A stretch of DNA of 46,668 bases from a virus (IMGVR_UViG_3300035204_001443:1-46668), one strand, 5' to 3'; shown: positions 6,619-15,969, counted from the stretch's first letter. Notes: generated from the letters alone by a model not told the origin. Numbers and translations: made by a program.

Positions 6619-7423
6619 ATCTACCTAAAATATGTTTGAACATTTTAGTATTGTACAATACGTCGTCAAGCTCATCTGTATCAACATTTGCATTAATTAA
6701 ATTACAGAGCATTGTTGAGGGTTTTTCTTGCAGGCCAAGATCACTATTATATCTTAACCCTTTGAGACTCGCCACAATAGGATTAGATGTGTCACAACTA
6801 CGAATATTAGTAATGTTTTTATCAACGTAATACCTAAATTCTTTGGCTAAACTACATCCGAGTAGATGGTGAGGTTTAGACCAATTCCAATATCCTTTAT
6901 CAATTAGATCTTGAATAAAGCGCTGCCGACCAGAGCACCACAACTCAAGTTTATCTCTACCGTATCCTGTATATTTATAGTAAGAATAATCAAAACTAAT
7001 AGCAATATAATCTGATTCTTCTGACATGAATTTATAGCAATCAATTAAATCCTGCCATGTTTTACCTTGAACTACTCCAATCTTAAGAGATTTATTATTT
7101 GGTGGTTGGTAATTATATTCCCAATCTTGCCATTGTTGCATAGTACCAGTAGCGTCTTCTAGAACATCAGGTACAATATAATAATTTGGATTAATCTCTT
7201 TAAGCCAATGTGCGTATCTTTTCGGGTCAAATGATTTACCCAGTTCAAATATACTATTATCTAGTAGAACGTCTGCTCCAAATCTCTTATTAACTGTAAG
7301 GAACCAATCCCGGTACTCTTCACTTTCTTCCATTAAATGAACCAAGCAATATTGATAATCATTGTAAGATAATGATGCTTCGAAGAGCTGAATCGGTGAT
7401 TCATGGGATACTAATAATTTCAT
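6587..7423 (-). CDS. dpdA: DpdA-like DNA guanine transglycosylase (TGT fold)
   Basis: A 278-residue protein with the order of motifs found in tRNA-guanine transglycosylases and their DNA-acting DpdA relatives: the general acid region DVLLDNSIFELG (Asp55), YIVPDVLED (Asp86), the base-recognition IGVVQG (residues 115-120, matching the GIVQGG of TGT), a HHLLGCS segment, and the nucleophile region IRSCDTSNP (Asp211). It lacks the C-terminal zinc site of bacterial TGT and is much shorter, as phage DpdA proteins are. DpdA exchanges guanine in DNA for a 7-deazaguanine. It leads the operon that ends with queF, behind a near-consensus sigma-70 promoter. Which DpdA subfamily it belongs to I cannot say. 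Confidence 0.82.
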   Translation of the reverse strand: MKLLVSHESPIQLFEASLSYNDYQYCLVHLMEESEEYRDWFLTVNKRFGADVLLDNSIFELGKSFDPKRYAHWLKEINPNYYIVPDVLEDATGTMQQWQDWEYNYQPPNNKSLKIGVVQGKTWQDLIDCYKFMSEESDYIAISFDYSYYKYTGYGRDKLELWCSGRQRFIQDLIDKGYWNWSKPHHLLGCSLAKEFRYYVDKNITNIRSCDTSNPIVASLKGLRYNSDLGLQEKPSTMLCNLINANVDTDELDDVLYNTKMFKHILGRYDKEKELSVV

Positions 7424-7429
7424 ATACTA

Positions 7430-7457
7430 ATTATAAAGCTTTACACAGGAAGGTCAA
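7430..7457 (-). promoter_or_regulatory. Strong sigma-70-like early promoter of the DNA modification operon
   Basis: On the minus strand: TTGACC (7452-7457), 16-nt spacer, TATAAT (7430-7435), then only 6 nt to the ATG at 7423. The -35 lies within AGCTTGACCTTCCT, also present before 17152 and, as AGCTTGAACTTCCT, before queD. No Shine-Dalgarno sequence can fit, so a leaderless transcript is predicted. Confidence 0.85.
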
Positions 7458-7478
7458 GCTGTATTTTGATGTTTTCGT

Positions 7479-7486
7479 GATAAATA
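7479..7486 (+). promoter_or_regulatory. Late promoter GATAAATA
   Basis: GATAAATA ends 5 nt before the ATG at 7492, in the 68-bp divergent gap shared with the early promoter of the dpdA operon. The box position decides the start of the structural gene: the longer reading frame from 7372 would begin upstream of the promoter. Confidence 0.7.
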
Positions 7487-7491
7487 TTGAT

Positions 7492-9030
7492 ATGGGTGCA
7501 GCAGCAGCACAAACAGCAAATCAACTAGCAATGGCCAACGCGCAAGAAGATGCGGGGAATGGGATATTACAATCCACTGGGGGAGCTATTGTTGATACAA
7601 TAAAAGGTATAGGTCAAGATACAACTAATACATTTACAGGTATTACAAAGCGGATAGGTGAAAAGCTTGCTAATACACCATCCGACGTTGCTAATATGCC
7701 ATTAGCACCTGGTACTAGTCCAACACAAGTTGCAAAACAAGCAGCGGCGGGCGATCTCGGAGGTCTCTCCAAATCATTACTGAATATAGCAGGTATTAAT
7801 ATACAATCAGCTGTTCCAGATGGAGGTAAAGCACCATCAAGGCCTGATTTAGAAGCAAAATTAAAAAACTTTTTATCTTCAGTTAGACGTGAAATAGCTA
7901 CTGCTTTAAGACATTGTATCGAAAAGTGGCTAAACTATTTAAAAAATAAATATAAGATACTCGCTATATTGTTAGATCTTGAAGGTTGGATTCAAAGGCA
8001 AATATCTAGATTGAGAGCGCTTATACGAGACTGGCTACGAAAATGGCAGGAACGATTATCAGTTAACAGAGCAGTAAACTATCAAACAAGTCGATATCGA
8101 CAACTGATATCTAGAATGATAAGAAAACTTTGCCCAAAACTACCTAGTTCAAAATATAGTAAACGGTCTGCAGCGGGCGATTTTTCACCTTCATGGATAC
8201 GTAAATTGCAAACTGACCCAACGTGGAGCCTTGTTGATGGAGTTACACCAGTAAATATGTTAGCAAATCGCAATGCGGCGGTCGCAGTTGCTATTGAAGA
8301 TCCAAATAACACAGGTGAAATATTTGAGAATAATATAGATTACGCTATGAATGATGTCGTAACTGAACTGCAGATCCAACAAGGTGGATATAATAACTAC
8401 AGTGCTAGTGATTTTGTTGATATTGGAGAATCATCAATAATATCAATTACAGGAACGGGGGCCGCGGAAGATTCTACTTGGCGATCGGCAGGTACTAATG
8501 CAGGCAATGCGTTAAGCACTACTGGAGAAGACGGTGTATATACACTTGATGCTCAAAATATAACATACTGGGAAATTTTTAATGAACTTGCTAACGAGAC
8601 AGGTTATACAATATATGCTCCTAAATCTCTATTATCTCAAAGAGCTACAATTAATATAACAGGTACTATAGAGTATATAATAAACACACTATTAGCAGCA
8701 AGAAGAAATATTGATGTTAACACAGCCGACAAGACGATTACTATTGGTAGTGTCATCTCTACAATAGTAACTCTTGGTGACAACTGGGTACCAAGACGCG
8801 GAACTGACGGTGAAGTTGCGAATGCGCGTGTTACTGGTAGTGGTATTGGTAGTGGTAGTGGTCTTACCGATAACGTTGTAGTAAGTATTGAAGATACAAT
8901 TGCTGCACTTATAGCAAGATTTTCTGCTTTAGGACTATCAACTGATGAGATAATTGAAAGAATTGTTGAAATGTTAGGTGAAAGTAACAGAGACTTAATA
9001 GCCAAACTTGTCAAAGAAATGTGTCACTAA
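7492..9030 (+). CDS. Putative virion structural protein upstream of gp5
   Basis: A 512-residue protein of no recognised family. Residues 1-110 are Ala/Gly/Thr-rich with little order. Residues about 120-210 form a very basic, amphipathic helical block rich in Arg, Lys, Leu and Trp. The rest is Thr/Ile/Asn-rich and probably beta-structured, with a short Gly/Ser repeat (TGSGIGSGSG), and the end is helical again. The start at 7492 is chosen because a late promoter lies just upstream. It ends 1 nt before the gp5-like gene, so the two share a late transcript and it is probably a baseplate or tail part. Confidence 0.55.
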   Translation: MGAAAAQTANQLAMANAQEDAGNGILQSTGGAIVDTIKGIGQDTTNTFTGITKRIGEKLANTPSDVANMPLAPGTSPTQVAKQAAAGDLGGLSKSLLNIAGINIQSAVPDGGKAPSRPDLEAKLKNFLSSVRREIATALRHCIEKWLNYLKNKYKILAILLDLEGWIQRQISRLRALIRDWLRKWQERLSVNRAVNYQTSRYRQLISRMIRKLCPKLPSSKYSKRSAAGDFSPSWIRKLQTDPTWSLVDGVTPVNMLANRNAAVAVAIEDPNNTGEIFENNIDYAMNDVVTELQIQQGGYNNYSASDFVDIGESSIISITGTGAAEDSTWRSAGTNAGNALSTTGEDGVYTLDAQNITYWEIFNELANETGYTIYAPKSLLSQRATINITGTIEYIINTLLAARRNIDVNTADKTITIGSVISTIVTLGDNWVPRRGTDGEVANARVTGSGIGSGSGLTDNVVVSIEDTIAALIARFSALGLSTDEIIERIVEMLGESNRDLIAKLVKEMCH

Positions 9031-9031
9031 T

Positions 9032-11605
9032 ATGTCAGAGAGAGTAAGCAATGTACACCCTAGTGCGAAATCGCGGAAGACGCGCCGGAAAAAGTTTTAT
9101 GGAAACTATCTAGGTATTGTTGTACAGAATGACGATCCAGAGCAACGGGGGCGAGTTAAAATCTACGTACCTCACATTAGTGTAAAATTATACGGTAACT
9201 GGGATGATTTAAAAGAAGAAAAGACAAAAGATAAAAAGACATTTAAAGATAAAAAATTTAAAGCTTTAGGTTCCAATGTATCTCCAGAACTTACTAACGT
9301 TATAGATGAAATAAAACCGAGATTGCCCTGGGCTGAATGTGCATCACCACTAATGGGTGAATCAAGTAGTGGACGATATAATGCTAAAACAGAGCTGGGT
9401 ACTATTTCTGATAGTGCAAGATTAGAGACATGTAGCACCTCGACATCAGAAGATGTTAATACGAAATATAAATTAAATGAGGAAGGGTTAGGTGAAAGTC
9501 CTGGTTATTTATATGAAACAGAAGCGGCTCCGCTTGAAGATGCATTTTCGAAAACATTTTCTCAAAGTGATAAAAGAGATAAAACTAGCTTTCCCGTTAA
9601 CGTCAACAAATTAACAGCTCAATGGAAACCAAGTACATATAGTAATAGATGTAAAGGTATATTTTCGGTACCTAGTGTAGGTAGTCATATATGGATATGG
9701 TTTGAAGGTGGTAATCATATGAAGCCTGTATATTTTGCGGTGTCTCACGGTAAAGAAGACTGGCGAGGTATTTATGAGAGCTCAGATGATGATCATGGGG
9801 TCGACTATCCTGGTACATATGAAAATAAAAGTGGTCGAGATGATTCAACATATAACCACAATACAGAAACATATCGTAATAAATTTGTATTCAATCAAAA
9901 AGGAGCAGCTATAGAAATATGTAGTACAGATAATCGAGAGCTATTAAAACTAACTCATTATTCAGGCTCGTTCAAAGAGTATAATAATAAAACTACTAAG
10001 GAATTAGCAACGAACAATCATGAAACGTTTGTATTAAATGACTCATTTTCTACAGTTAGAGGTTCAAGACAAGATAGTGTTGATGAAGAATTTGATCTTC
10101 TTATTAGAGGGGATCATTATCGCAGAGTCGGTACATTTAATAAAAGTAGGTTTTTAGAGTGGCAAGGGTTAGTAAGAGATTTAGCAAATTTTAAACAATA
10201 TTTTGAGGTAGCGCGCTGTAATTATGTTGAACCTGAAGTAGGTGACTTTCAAGCTCAGTCTCCTGGTCAATTACGAGTACCGGCTCCCGGTACTGATGGA
10301 TTTGCACAATGTCCAATGTGTACAGCACCTGTTGCGAAAATGTGGAAGGATGTTAATACTGGTCTAACACTTTTAAATACACCTATCATTAATTCTACTA
10401 ATGCTGGTCACACAACAACAAACAATACAGTATATACAAATTACGTTGCACCGCCTGGCGGTGCAAATCCGGCAACCTTTTCATGGGCACTTCCAACCGG
10501 TGGTAAGTCTGATTTTCTCCAGGACGGAAATTGCCCGTTGTGTGGAGGGACAGGTCTAAGTACATCTTCTCTAAACGGTACTTGGAGTGATCAAATTCAT
10601 AATCCTGAAACGGGTGAATCAGCATCAAAAGATGCTTTGATATGGGAAAAGGAGAAGCTATTAACAGACATCCTAGTACCTATTGAAAAGGAAATGGGAT
10701 TAGGTGGTAGTGAGATGGTACACATTACCAAGCATAAACTCGAGACAATAGGATTAATGATGAACGATTACCCATGTGTTCGAATTGATCCAATTGGTAA
10801 ATTAGAACGTAATGGAATGTTAGTGCTACCCGGGGGTGTTGTTGAAAATATGGCGCCGTGTTCACTTCTTGAAGAGGTTCATGTTGATGACTTACCTGGT
10901 GGTACTTATACATTAGATGTATGTAATAGATTTAATACCTACGTAGGTGCGGGCGGTATTAGCTTTAAGACTGTTGGTAATATGGAGATAGGTGGAGCTA
11001 AAGTTACTATTACTGGGGAACAACTCAATTTAGGTTCTCGCAATGAAATAAACATCAATAGTAGCCGTGTTAGTATTGTGGCAGATATATTATCGCTAAG
11101 ACAGAAAAACTATGAACAAGTATTTGTTGACAGCAGTTTAGGTATATCAAAGAATCTGGTCGTTGGAGGTGGTGCACACATTGAAGGTGAACTGTCATGT
11201 CATCATATTACTGCGCCTGTAGAAATTCAAGAAACAGAACAAACAGACTTATATGGTCAACTATTGAATGGTCTGTCATTTGATGTCAACATTTCCGGTG
11301 GCACTCACACAGACGCAGCAAACTCAGCAGACAATCACGATAGCTGGACAGGTGCTAAGATCACATTAACTGCTGACAGTACTCACGATTTAGTTCGAAT
11401 GTACGCACACAGTCATCAATTCAAGAATGTTCCATTACATCTAATGAAGACGAGTAGCGATGTCCGTGCAATAGGTAAAGATTGTGTTGTGGACGGATCA
11501 CAGCCAAGACGTGAACGGGTTCCAGCTAAACCTGTTGAGAATCAATGTAAAGGTAATAACACAGACGGTGAAGGGCTAGAATCGTTAGGTGAAACTATAA
11601 GCTAA
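9032..11605 (+). CDS. gp5: Baseplate hub/spike protein, gp5-like (OB-fold)
   Basis: An 857-residue protein. The N-terminal OB-fold signature (YLGIVVQNDDPEQRGRVKIY) and the later SVPSVGSHIWIWFEGG match the gp5/VgrG-type hub domain of contractile tails. The C-terminal third, with repeated short strands and glycine turns, could form a beta-helical spike. I see no clear T4-lysozyme domain, so cell-wall digestion is not supported. An unusual part is a CPMC (Cys427, Cys430) and CPLC (Cys501, Cys504) pair that could bind zinc. The ATG at 9032, 1 nt after the preceding stop, is preferred over an upstream TTG at 9008. The 3' end overlaps the convergent dCMP deaminase gene by 11 nt. Confidence 0.78.
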   Translation: MSERVSNVHPSAKSRKTRRKKFYGNYLGIVVQNDDPEQRGRVKIYVPHISVKLYGNWDDLKEEKTKDKKTFKDKKFKALGSNVSPELTNVIDEIKPRLPWAECASPLMGESSSGRYNAKTELGTISDSARLETCSTSTSEDVNTKYKLNEEGLGESPGYLYETEAAPLEDAFSKTFSQSDKRDKTSFPVNVNKLTAQWKPSTYSNRCKGIFSVPSVGSHIWIWFEGGNHMKPVYFAVSHGKEDWRGIYESSDDDHGVDYPGTYENKSGRDDSTYNHNTETYRNKFVFNQKGAAIEICSTDNRELLKLTHYSGSFKEYNNKTTKELATNNHETFVLNDSFSTVRGSRQDSVDEEFDLLIRGDHYRRVGTFNKSRFLEWQGLVRDLANFKQYFEVARCNYVEPEVGDFQAQSPGQLRVPAPGTDGFAQCPMCTAPVAKMWKDVNTGLTLLNTPIINSTNAGHTTTNNTVYTNYVAPPGGANPATFSWALPTGGKSDFLQDGNCPLCGGTGLSTSSLNGTWSDQIHNPETGESASKDALIWEKEKLLTDILVPIEKEMGLGGSEMVHITKHKLETIGLMMNDYPCVRIDPIGKLERNGMLVLPGGVVENMAPCSLLEEVHVDDLPGGTYTLDVCNRFNTYVGAGGISFKTVGNMEIGGAKVTITGEQLNLGSRNEININSSRVSIVADILSLRQKNYEQVFVDSSLGISKNLVVGGGAHIEGELSCHHITAPVEIQETEQTDLYGQLLNGLSFDVNISGGTHTDAANSADNHDSWTGAKITLTADSTHDLVRMYAHSHQFKNVPLHLMKTSSDVRAIGKDCVVDGSQPRRERVPAKPVENQCKGNNTDGEGLESLGETIS

Positions 11606-12020
11606 CTTGACTAACGTCAATATTAGCTTTACAGAGTAAGTCGATACCACCTGTGTCTCTATACTGATCCAAATAAACAACTCTATTTATACCGCTTTGA
11701 ATCATTAATTTGGCACAATCAAAACAAGGGGAGAGAGTTATATAAATAGTTGCACCTTTACTGCTTTGGGTGCTTTTGGCCAACTTAGTTAACGCATTGG
11801 ACTCAGCATGAAGTACTTCTGGCTTAGTCTCTAAGCCAAATCTAGTTCCATATTCACAAGCATTATCAAATCCATGAGGTGTTCCATTGTATCCATCGCT
11901 AATTATTTGACCACTTTTTACAATTAAACAGCCTACCTGTTTTCTTTCAGCTTTAGACAACTGACCCCAGATTTTGGCCATTTCTATATAAGTTTTATCT
12001 AGTACGTCTTGTGCTGGCAT
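11595..12020 (-). CDS. cd: Deoxycytidylate (dCMP) deaminase
   Basis: A 141-residue zinc enzyme that converts dCMP to dUMP, feeding dTTP synthesis. Zinc ligands and catalytic glutamate are in HAESNAL (His71, Glu73) and SPCFDCAK (Cys99, Cys102). The NGTPHGFDN loop is typical of dCMP deaminases, and the length is close to the family norm. It follows nrdB by 43 nt on the same strand, making a nucleotide-supply block with ribonucleotide reductase. No good promoter is seen in that gap, so it is probably read from the nrdA promoter. Confidence 0.95.
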   Translation of the reverse strand: MPAQDVLDKTYIEMAKIWGQLSKAERKQVGCLIVKSGQIISDGYNGTPHGFDNACEYGTRFGLETKPEVLHAESNALTKLAKSTQSSKGATIYITLSPCFDCAKLMIQSGINRVVYLDQYRDTGGIDLLCKANIDVSQVSL

Positions 12021-12063
12021 AGTGTGGGATTAGGTCGTATATGTGCGGTCACCCGGTTTATAA

Positions 12064-13137
12064 TTAAAACTTAAACTCATCTACATCCATGGTTTTCATG
12101 TCCTGCTCGAACGATCCGATTTTATATGACTCAATCTCTGATTCTTGGGGAGCTATTTGGACTTTCTTACTTTCAGTCCAATTTTGTATCCAATTAATTG
12201 GGTTCGGACAGTCATCAAAAACAGGATGTAGACCAATACCTCGCATTCGTTTATTAGTCAAATGGTGCATATATTGTACTAGAATTTTTTCATTAAGGCC
12301 TAATATAGACCCATCCTTAAAGAGGTAATGAGCCCATTCCATCTCTTCTTCAGCTGCAGACATATACATGTTAATAACGGTATCCTCACACTCTTTGACA
12401 ATATGTTGAAACCCTTCGTCCTTATTGTCTTTCAAGAGTTTCAGTATAGTCTGAGTAAAGGCTAAGTGTAAGTTTTCATCCCGATTTATCAATGAGATAA
12501 TCTTAGCACTACCTTCCATTTTTTTATTTTGGGCCAGCGCGTAATTACAGGCAAATGATACGTAAAATCTTATACCTTCCAAGATATTAATACTGACAAG
12601 AGTTAGGTATAATTTTCTCTTGAGTTCATTAATATCTGTATCGTTAATAGAATTAATAAGATCGTCATAATGTTTTGTTACGGATGTTGCTCGCTTCAAA
12701 ACTTCCTCATCTGTTAAAATATCATCAAATATATCTGAGGGATTAGAATATACATTTTTAACAATATACGTATATGAATATGAGTGTATTGTTTCTGAGA
12801 ACTCCCAGGCTTTTGCAAATGCTTCAAATTCCGGATTAGAACAATCTGCCAACAAATGTGATATTCCTCTACCCTGGACACTATCTAAGAGAGTTTGATA
12901 GGATAAATTTTTTGTAAAAATAAACTTTTCATGATCTGTTAAAGTTATGAAATCGTTTTTCTCTTTACCACCTAAGTCAACCTCTTCTGGTCTCCAAAAG
13001 AATGATAACTGTTGCTGAAATAAATCGAATAACTTCTTGTACCTGTATCTATCATAACGTTGAAGATTCAGACCCTCACCAAAAAATAACGGTTGCTTAG
13101 TTGTATCTACATTTTTTTTATTGATTATATTTTTCAT
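12064..13137 (-). CDS. nrdB: Ribonucleoside-diphosphate reductase beta subunit NrdB
   Basis: A 357-residue class Ia small subunit carrying the di-iron tyrosyl radical. Ligand residues are visible: Asp85 in LLDSVQGRG, Glu115 and His118 in EFSETIHSYSY with the radical tyrosine at Tyr122, the glutamate in NILEGIRFY, and the final Glu/His pair in NRDENLHL. The C-terminal tail, which docks on NrdA, ends EQDMKTMDVDEFKF. The start overlaps the nrdA stop by 4 nt, so the two subunits are translationally coupled. It supplies dNTP precursors from host ribonucleotides during infection. Confidence 0.97.
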   Translation of the reverse strand: MKNIINKKNVDTTKQPLFFGEGLNLQRYDRYRYKKLFDLFQQQLSFFWRPEEVDLGGKEKNDFITLTDHEKFIFTKNLSYQTLLDSVQGRGISHLLADCSNPEFEAFAKAWEFSETIHSYSYTYIVKNVYSNPSDIFDDILTDEEVLKRATSVTKHYDDLINSINDTDINELKRKLYLTLVSINILEGIRFYVSFACNYALAQNKKMEGSAKIISLINRDENLHLAFTQTILKLLKDNKDEGFQHIVKECEDTVINMYMSAAEEEMEWAHYLFKDGSILGLNEKILVQYMHHLTNKRMRGIGLHPVFDDCPNPINWIQNWTESKKVQIAPQESEIESYKIGSFEQDMKTMDVDEFKF

Positions 13138-15380
13138 ATACTACATGCTCCACCATTGCATGTTTCGACTTCATCTGTTTTGCCATCCTCTGTATTTGCA
13201 TAGTATAAAGTCTTTACACCTATCTTATATGAATACAGAAGATCATGAGCAATTTCAGACATGGGCAAATTGCCATTTTCATATTTAGCAAAGTTGTAAT
13301 AATGATTAGCTGATATAGCTTGATCAACATATTTTTGAATAACTGCAACAATATTAGTATAACCTTTATTATCTTTCATGTCATATGCTAAAGTATACTT
13401 GTTGCGTAAATTATGTATATCGGGAACTACTTGAGGTAAGAGACCTTGTTTAGATTTCTTGACTGAAAGTAACCCGCGCGGAGGTTCAATACCATTAGTC
13501 GAATTAGTAACCAGTGCGCTAGACTCACACGGCATAAGAGCTGTCAGTGTTGAATTTCTCATTCCATACTTCTCTATATCTGCTCGTAATTTGTCCCAAT
13601 TGAGTTTTAGTTTACGAGTGACGAGTTTATTAACACCTTTGTTATGTGTATCTATAGGTAAAATACCTTGCGAATATTTTGTTCTGTCAAACCACTCACA
13701 TTTACCTTTTTCTTTTGCTAGCTGTACAGATGCTTTAATCAAATTATACTGTATATACTCCATAAGCTCGTCTACAATATCGCAAGCTTCAGGGTCATCA
13801 TATGATACGCCATTCTTGGCTAAATAATATGCCAGATTTGTAATACCAACACCAATACTTCTCCGCTTTAACATTTTCATTGATGCACCGACAGGGTATA
13901 GTTGACATTCAATTACAGAATCAAGTGCACGAACAATGTTCATACATATATCTTTTAATTCTGACAATTTAATAGCTCCTACATTAATAGCGGATAGCAC
14001 ACATAAGGCAATTTCCGCGTCAGTATTACAGTTGTCATCTATATGACTAAGCGGGGTTGTAGGTAGTGTAATCTCCTGACATAAATTAGACATTTTAATC
14101 TTGTCTTTAAACGAACTATGATCGTTACAATGATCAATATTCATCACATACATCCTACCAGTCTCAATCCGCTCCTTACAAAACTGGTTAAATAGTGTGC
14201 GTGCCTTTATTTTCTTTTTCCAGATAGTTCTAGACCTCTCGTAGTGCTCATATAACTCTTCAAACTTTTTATTATTATAGCCAAACACCTCGTACAAATC
14301 TTTTACTTCATGAGGAGAAAATAATGTGATATATTTATCTTCTACAAACCGACGATAAAATAATCTACAAAATTGTATCGAGTAGTCCATTTTTCTAACT
14401 CTGTTATCATCAGTACCTCTATTATTCTTGAGTACTAAGATGTCTTCAATCTCTTTATGCCAGAAAGGGAAATGAGTAGTACTAGAACCACCCCTTACCC
14501 CATTTTGTGTACATGACTTAGTTGTCGATTCGTACATTTTTAGGAATGGAATGACTCCAGTATGTACCACTTCACCGTTGCGTATTTTGCTTCCCACTCC
14601 GCGGATTTCTCCAAAATTTAATCCAATACCAGCTCTGTTAGCAGTATAATAACCGACAGCAGTATTAGAGTGAAAAATAGAAGGTAGATTATCTCCAATA
14701 TCGATTAGTGTACAGCTTGAATATTGTCGTGAAGGTGTTCTGACCCCACACATTATTGGTGTAGGTAAACTTATTTTAAATGTCGACAAATCATTATACA
14801 AATCTTTAATCAACGTGCGGCGCCTAACTTTATCCTTTTCTTTTGCAAGAAGGGTCATACAGATAAGCATGTACATGTATTGAGGGGTCTCGTATATCTG
14901 ACCAGCTGACCTATCTTTAAGGAGATACTTATCAATCAACTGTTGTAGACCGGCATAAACAAAATCATAATCCCTCTTATGCTTTATAATGTTATCTAAT
15001 TTTTTAATTTCAGACTCTGAATAATATTTTAAAACCTCGTCATCGTATATATTACTTTTAATATTGCTATTAATAACATCCAAAAGAGCTGGCATATTAT
15101 CTGAAGTACCAAACACTTCCTTTCTAAGATAGAAGTTCAACAAATTTGCTGCAACATGCTGATAATTGGGAGTCTTCTCAGTGATCATATCAGCGCAACC
15201 TTGTATGAGTACTTGATGGATTTGTTTTGAAGTTATACCATCAAAAAATTGTGGTGCGACTTTTATTTCAATATCACTTACAGTTACTCCTTTAAGCTTC
15301 TCTGTAGCCCAGAATAAGACTTCATGAATTTTTTCCGTGTCAAACCTTTCAACCCTGGCATCTCGCTTACATATGTTCAT
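13134..15380 (-). CDS. nrdA: Ribonucleoside-diphosphate reductase alpha subunit NrdA
   Basis: A 748-residue class Ia large subunit. It begins with an ATP-cone (residues 1-90, ICKRDARVERFDTEKI), suggesting retained allosteric activity control. The first active-site cysteine is Cys223 in RQYSSCTLIDIGD; the radical cysteine region is MSNLCQEITLP; TNGIEPPRG follows near residue 635; and the C-terminal redox pair is in ETCNGGACSI. Length and order match E. coli NrdA and I see no intein. It heads a nrdA-nrdB-cd transcript behind a TATAAT box 5 nt before the ATG. Confidence 0.97.
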   Translation of the reverse strand: MNICKRDARVERFDTEKIHEVLFWATEKLKGVTVSDIEIKVAPQFFDGITSKQIHQVLIQGCADMITEKTPNYQHVAANLLNFYLRKEVFGTSDNMPALLDVINSNIKSNIYDDEVLKYYSESEIKKLDNIIKHKRDYDFVYAGLQQLIDKYLLKDRSAGQIYETPQYMYMLICMTLLAKEKDKVRRRTLIKDLYNDLSTFKISLPTPIMCGVRTPSRQYSSCTLIDIGDNLPSIFHSNTAVGYYTANRAGIGLNFGEIRGVGSKIRNGEVVHTGVIPFLKMYESTTKSCTQNGVRGGSSTTHFPFWHKEIEDILVLKNNRGTDDNRVRKMDYSIQFCRLFYRRFVEDKYITLFSPHEVKDLYEVFGYNNKKFEELYEHYERSRTIWKKKIKARTLFNQFCKERIETGRMYVMNIDHCNDHSSFKDKIKMSNLCQEITLPTTPLSHIDDNCNTDAEIALCVLSAINVGAIKLSELKDICMNIVRALDSVIECQLYPVGASMKMLKRRSIGVGITNLAYYLAKNGVSYDDPEACDIVDELMEYIQYNLIKASVQLAKEKGKCEWFDRTKYSQGILPIDTHNKGVNKLVTRKLKLNWDKLRADIEKYGMRNSTLTALMPCESSALVTNSTNGIEPPRGLLSVKKSKQGLLPQVVPDIHNLRNKYTLAYDMKDNKGYTNIVAVIQKYVDQAISANHYYNFAKYENGNLPMSEIAHDLLYSYKIGVKTLYYANTEDGKTDEVETCNGGACSI

Positions 15381-15385
15381 TCTAT

Positions 15386-15415
15386 ATTATATGTGTATTT
15401 ACACTCTAGTGTGAA
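15386..15415 (-). promoter_or_regulatory. Sigma-70-like promoter of the nrdA operon
   Basis: Minus strand: TTCACA (15410-15415), an 18-nt spacer and TATAAT (15386-15391), 5 nt before the nrdA ATG. The -35 lies within the end of the upstream gene. The -10 is perfect; the -35 is weaker and the spacer longer than at the other sites. Confidence 0.55.
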
Positions 15416-15969
15416 TAATCAAAAGTGTATCCGACGGATTTACATAGTATATATAAATTAAAATTTGCAATGTTTAAGAACCATGGCATGTCTGATTTAT
15501 TGATCATATTGGCAAAGCCGCTATCAATTTCATGAGAAAAATCTTTTCGCGATATACTGTTTAGATGTTTGGTATCAATTGGATATACTCCATCACAAGT
15601 ATACCTATAACACTCGTCGCACGTCAAATTGTATTGTGTCAATTGATTTTGATAACTCTTAACAAGCGATTCAGCATTACAGTTATTAGCAATTGCTACG
15701 CCATCATTCAATGAATCCAATAAATCACTATATTGCAGTTTTGGTCTAATTTCAATACCATATAAAAACACGGGCTCGAGTTGATCTGTCCATTTAAAGT
15801 GTGCAATGTGAAGAGGGTTATATTTGGACTTTATCTGCAGACGAGCTTCGTCAAATTTGTTCTTAATTTTATATCCGAATATCAATTTTGGGAGTTTATC
15901 AATTCCATAGATTTGATAATTCTTGATAGATATCGGGTGATCTGCTAATTTGATATCTGCTGACTTCAT
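15406..15969 (-). CDS. Hypothetical protein (187 aa)
   Basis: Not recognised. The protein is soluble-looking, with many Ile, Asn, Lys and Tyr residues and five cysteines, including a CDECYRYTC cluster at about residues 117-125 that could hold a metal or form disulphides. There is no signal peptide or membrane segment. It has its own promoter-like sequence 7 nt before the ATG and ends 25 nt before the nrdA start, so read-through into nrdA is possible. This early placement suggests a role in takeover or nucleotide metabolism, which is an inference only. Confidence 0.6.
   Translation of the reverse strand: MKSADIKLADHPISIKNYQIYGIDKLPKLIFGYKIKNKFDEARLQIKSKYNPLHIAHFKWTDQLEPVFLYGIEIRPKLQYSDLLDSLNDGVAIANNCNAESLVKSYQNQLTQYNLTCDECYRYTCDGVYPIDTKHLNSISRKDFSHEIDSGFANMINKSDMPWFLNIANFNLYILCKSVGYTFDYSH

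Noticed and set aside
7372-7491. Longer N-terminus for the 7492-9030 gene (start at 7372)
   Set aside because: It would begin upstream of the GATAAATA late box and run across the divergent dpdA promoter and gene start; the ATG at 7492 fits the promoter.
9008-9031. TTG start for the gp5-like gene at 9008
   Set aside because: It overlaps the preceding gene by 23 nt and lacks a ribosome binding site; the ATG at 9032 directly after the stop is simpler.
12021-12063. Separate promoter for dCMP deaminase
   Set aside because: No -10 better than TAATCC and no correctly spaced -35; read-through from nrdB explains expression.
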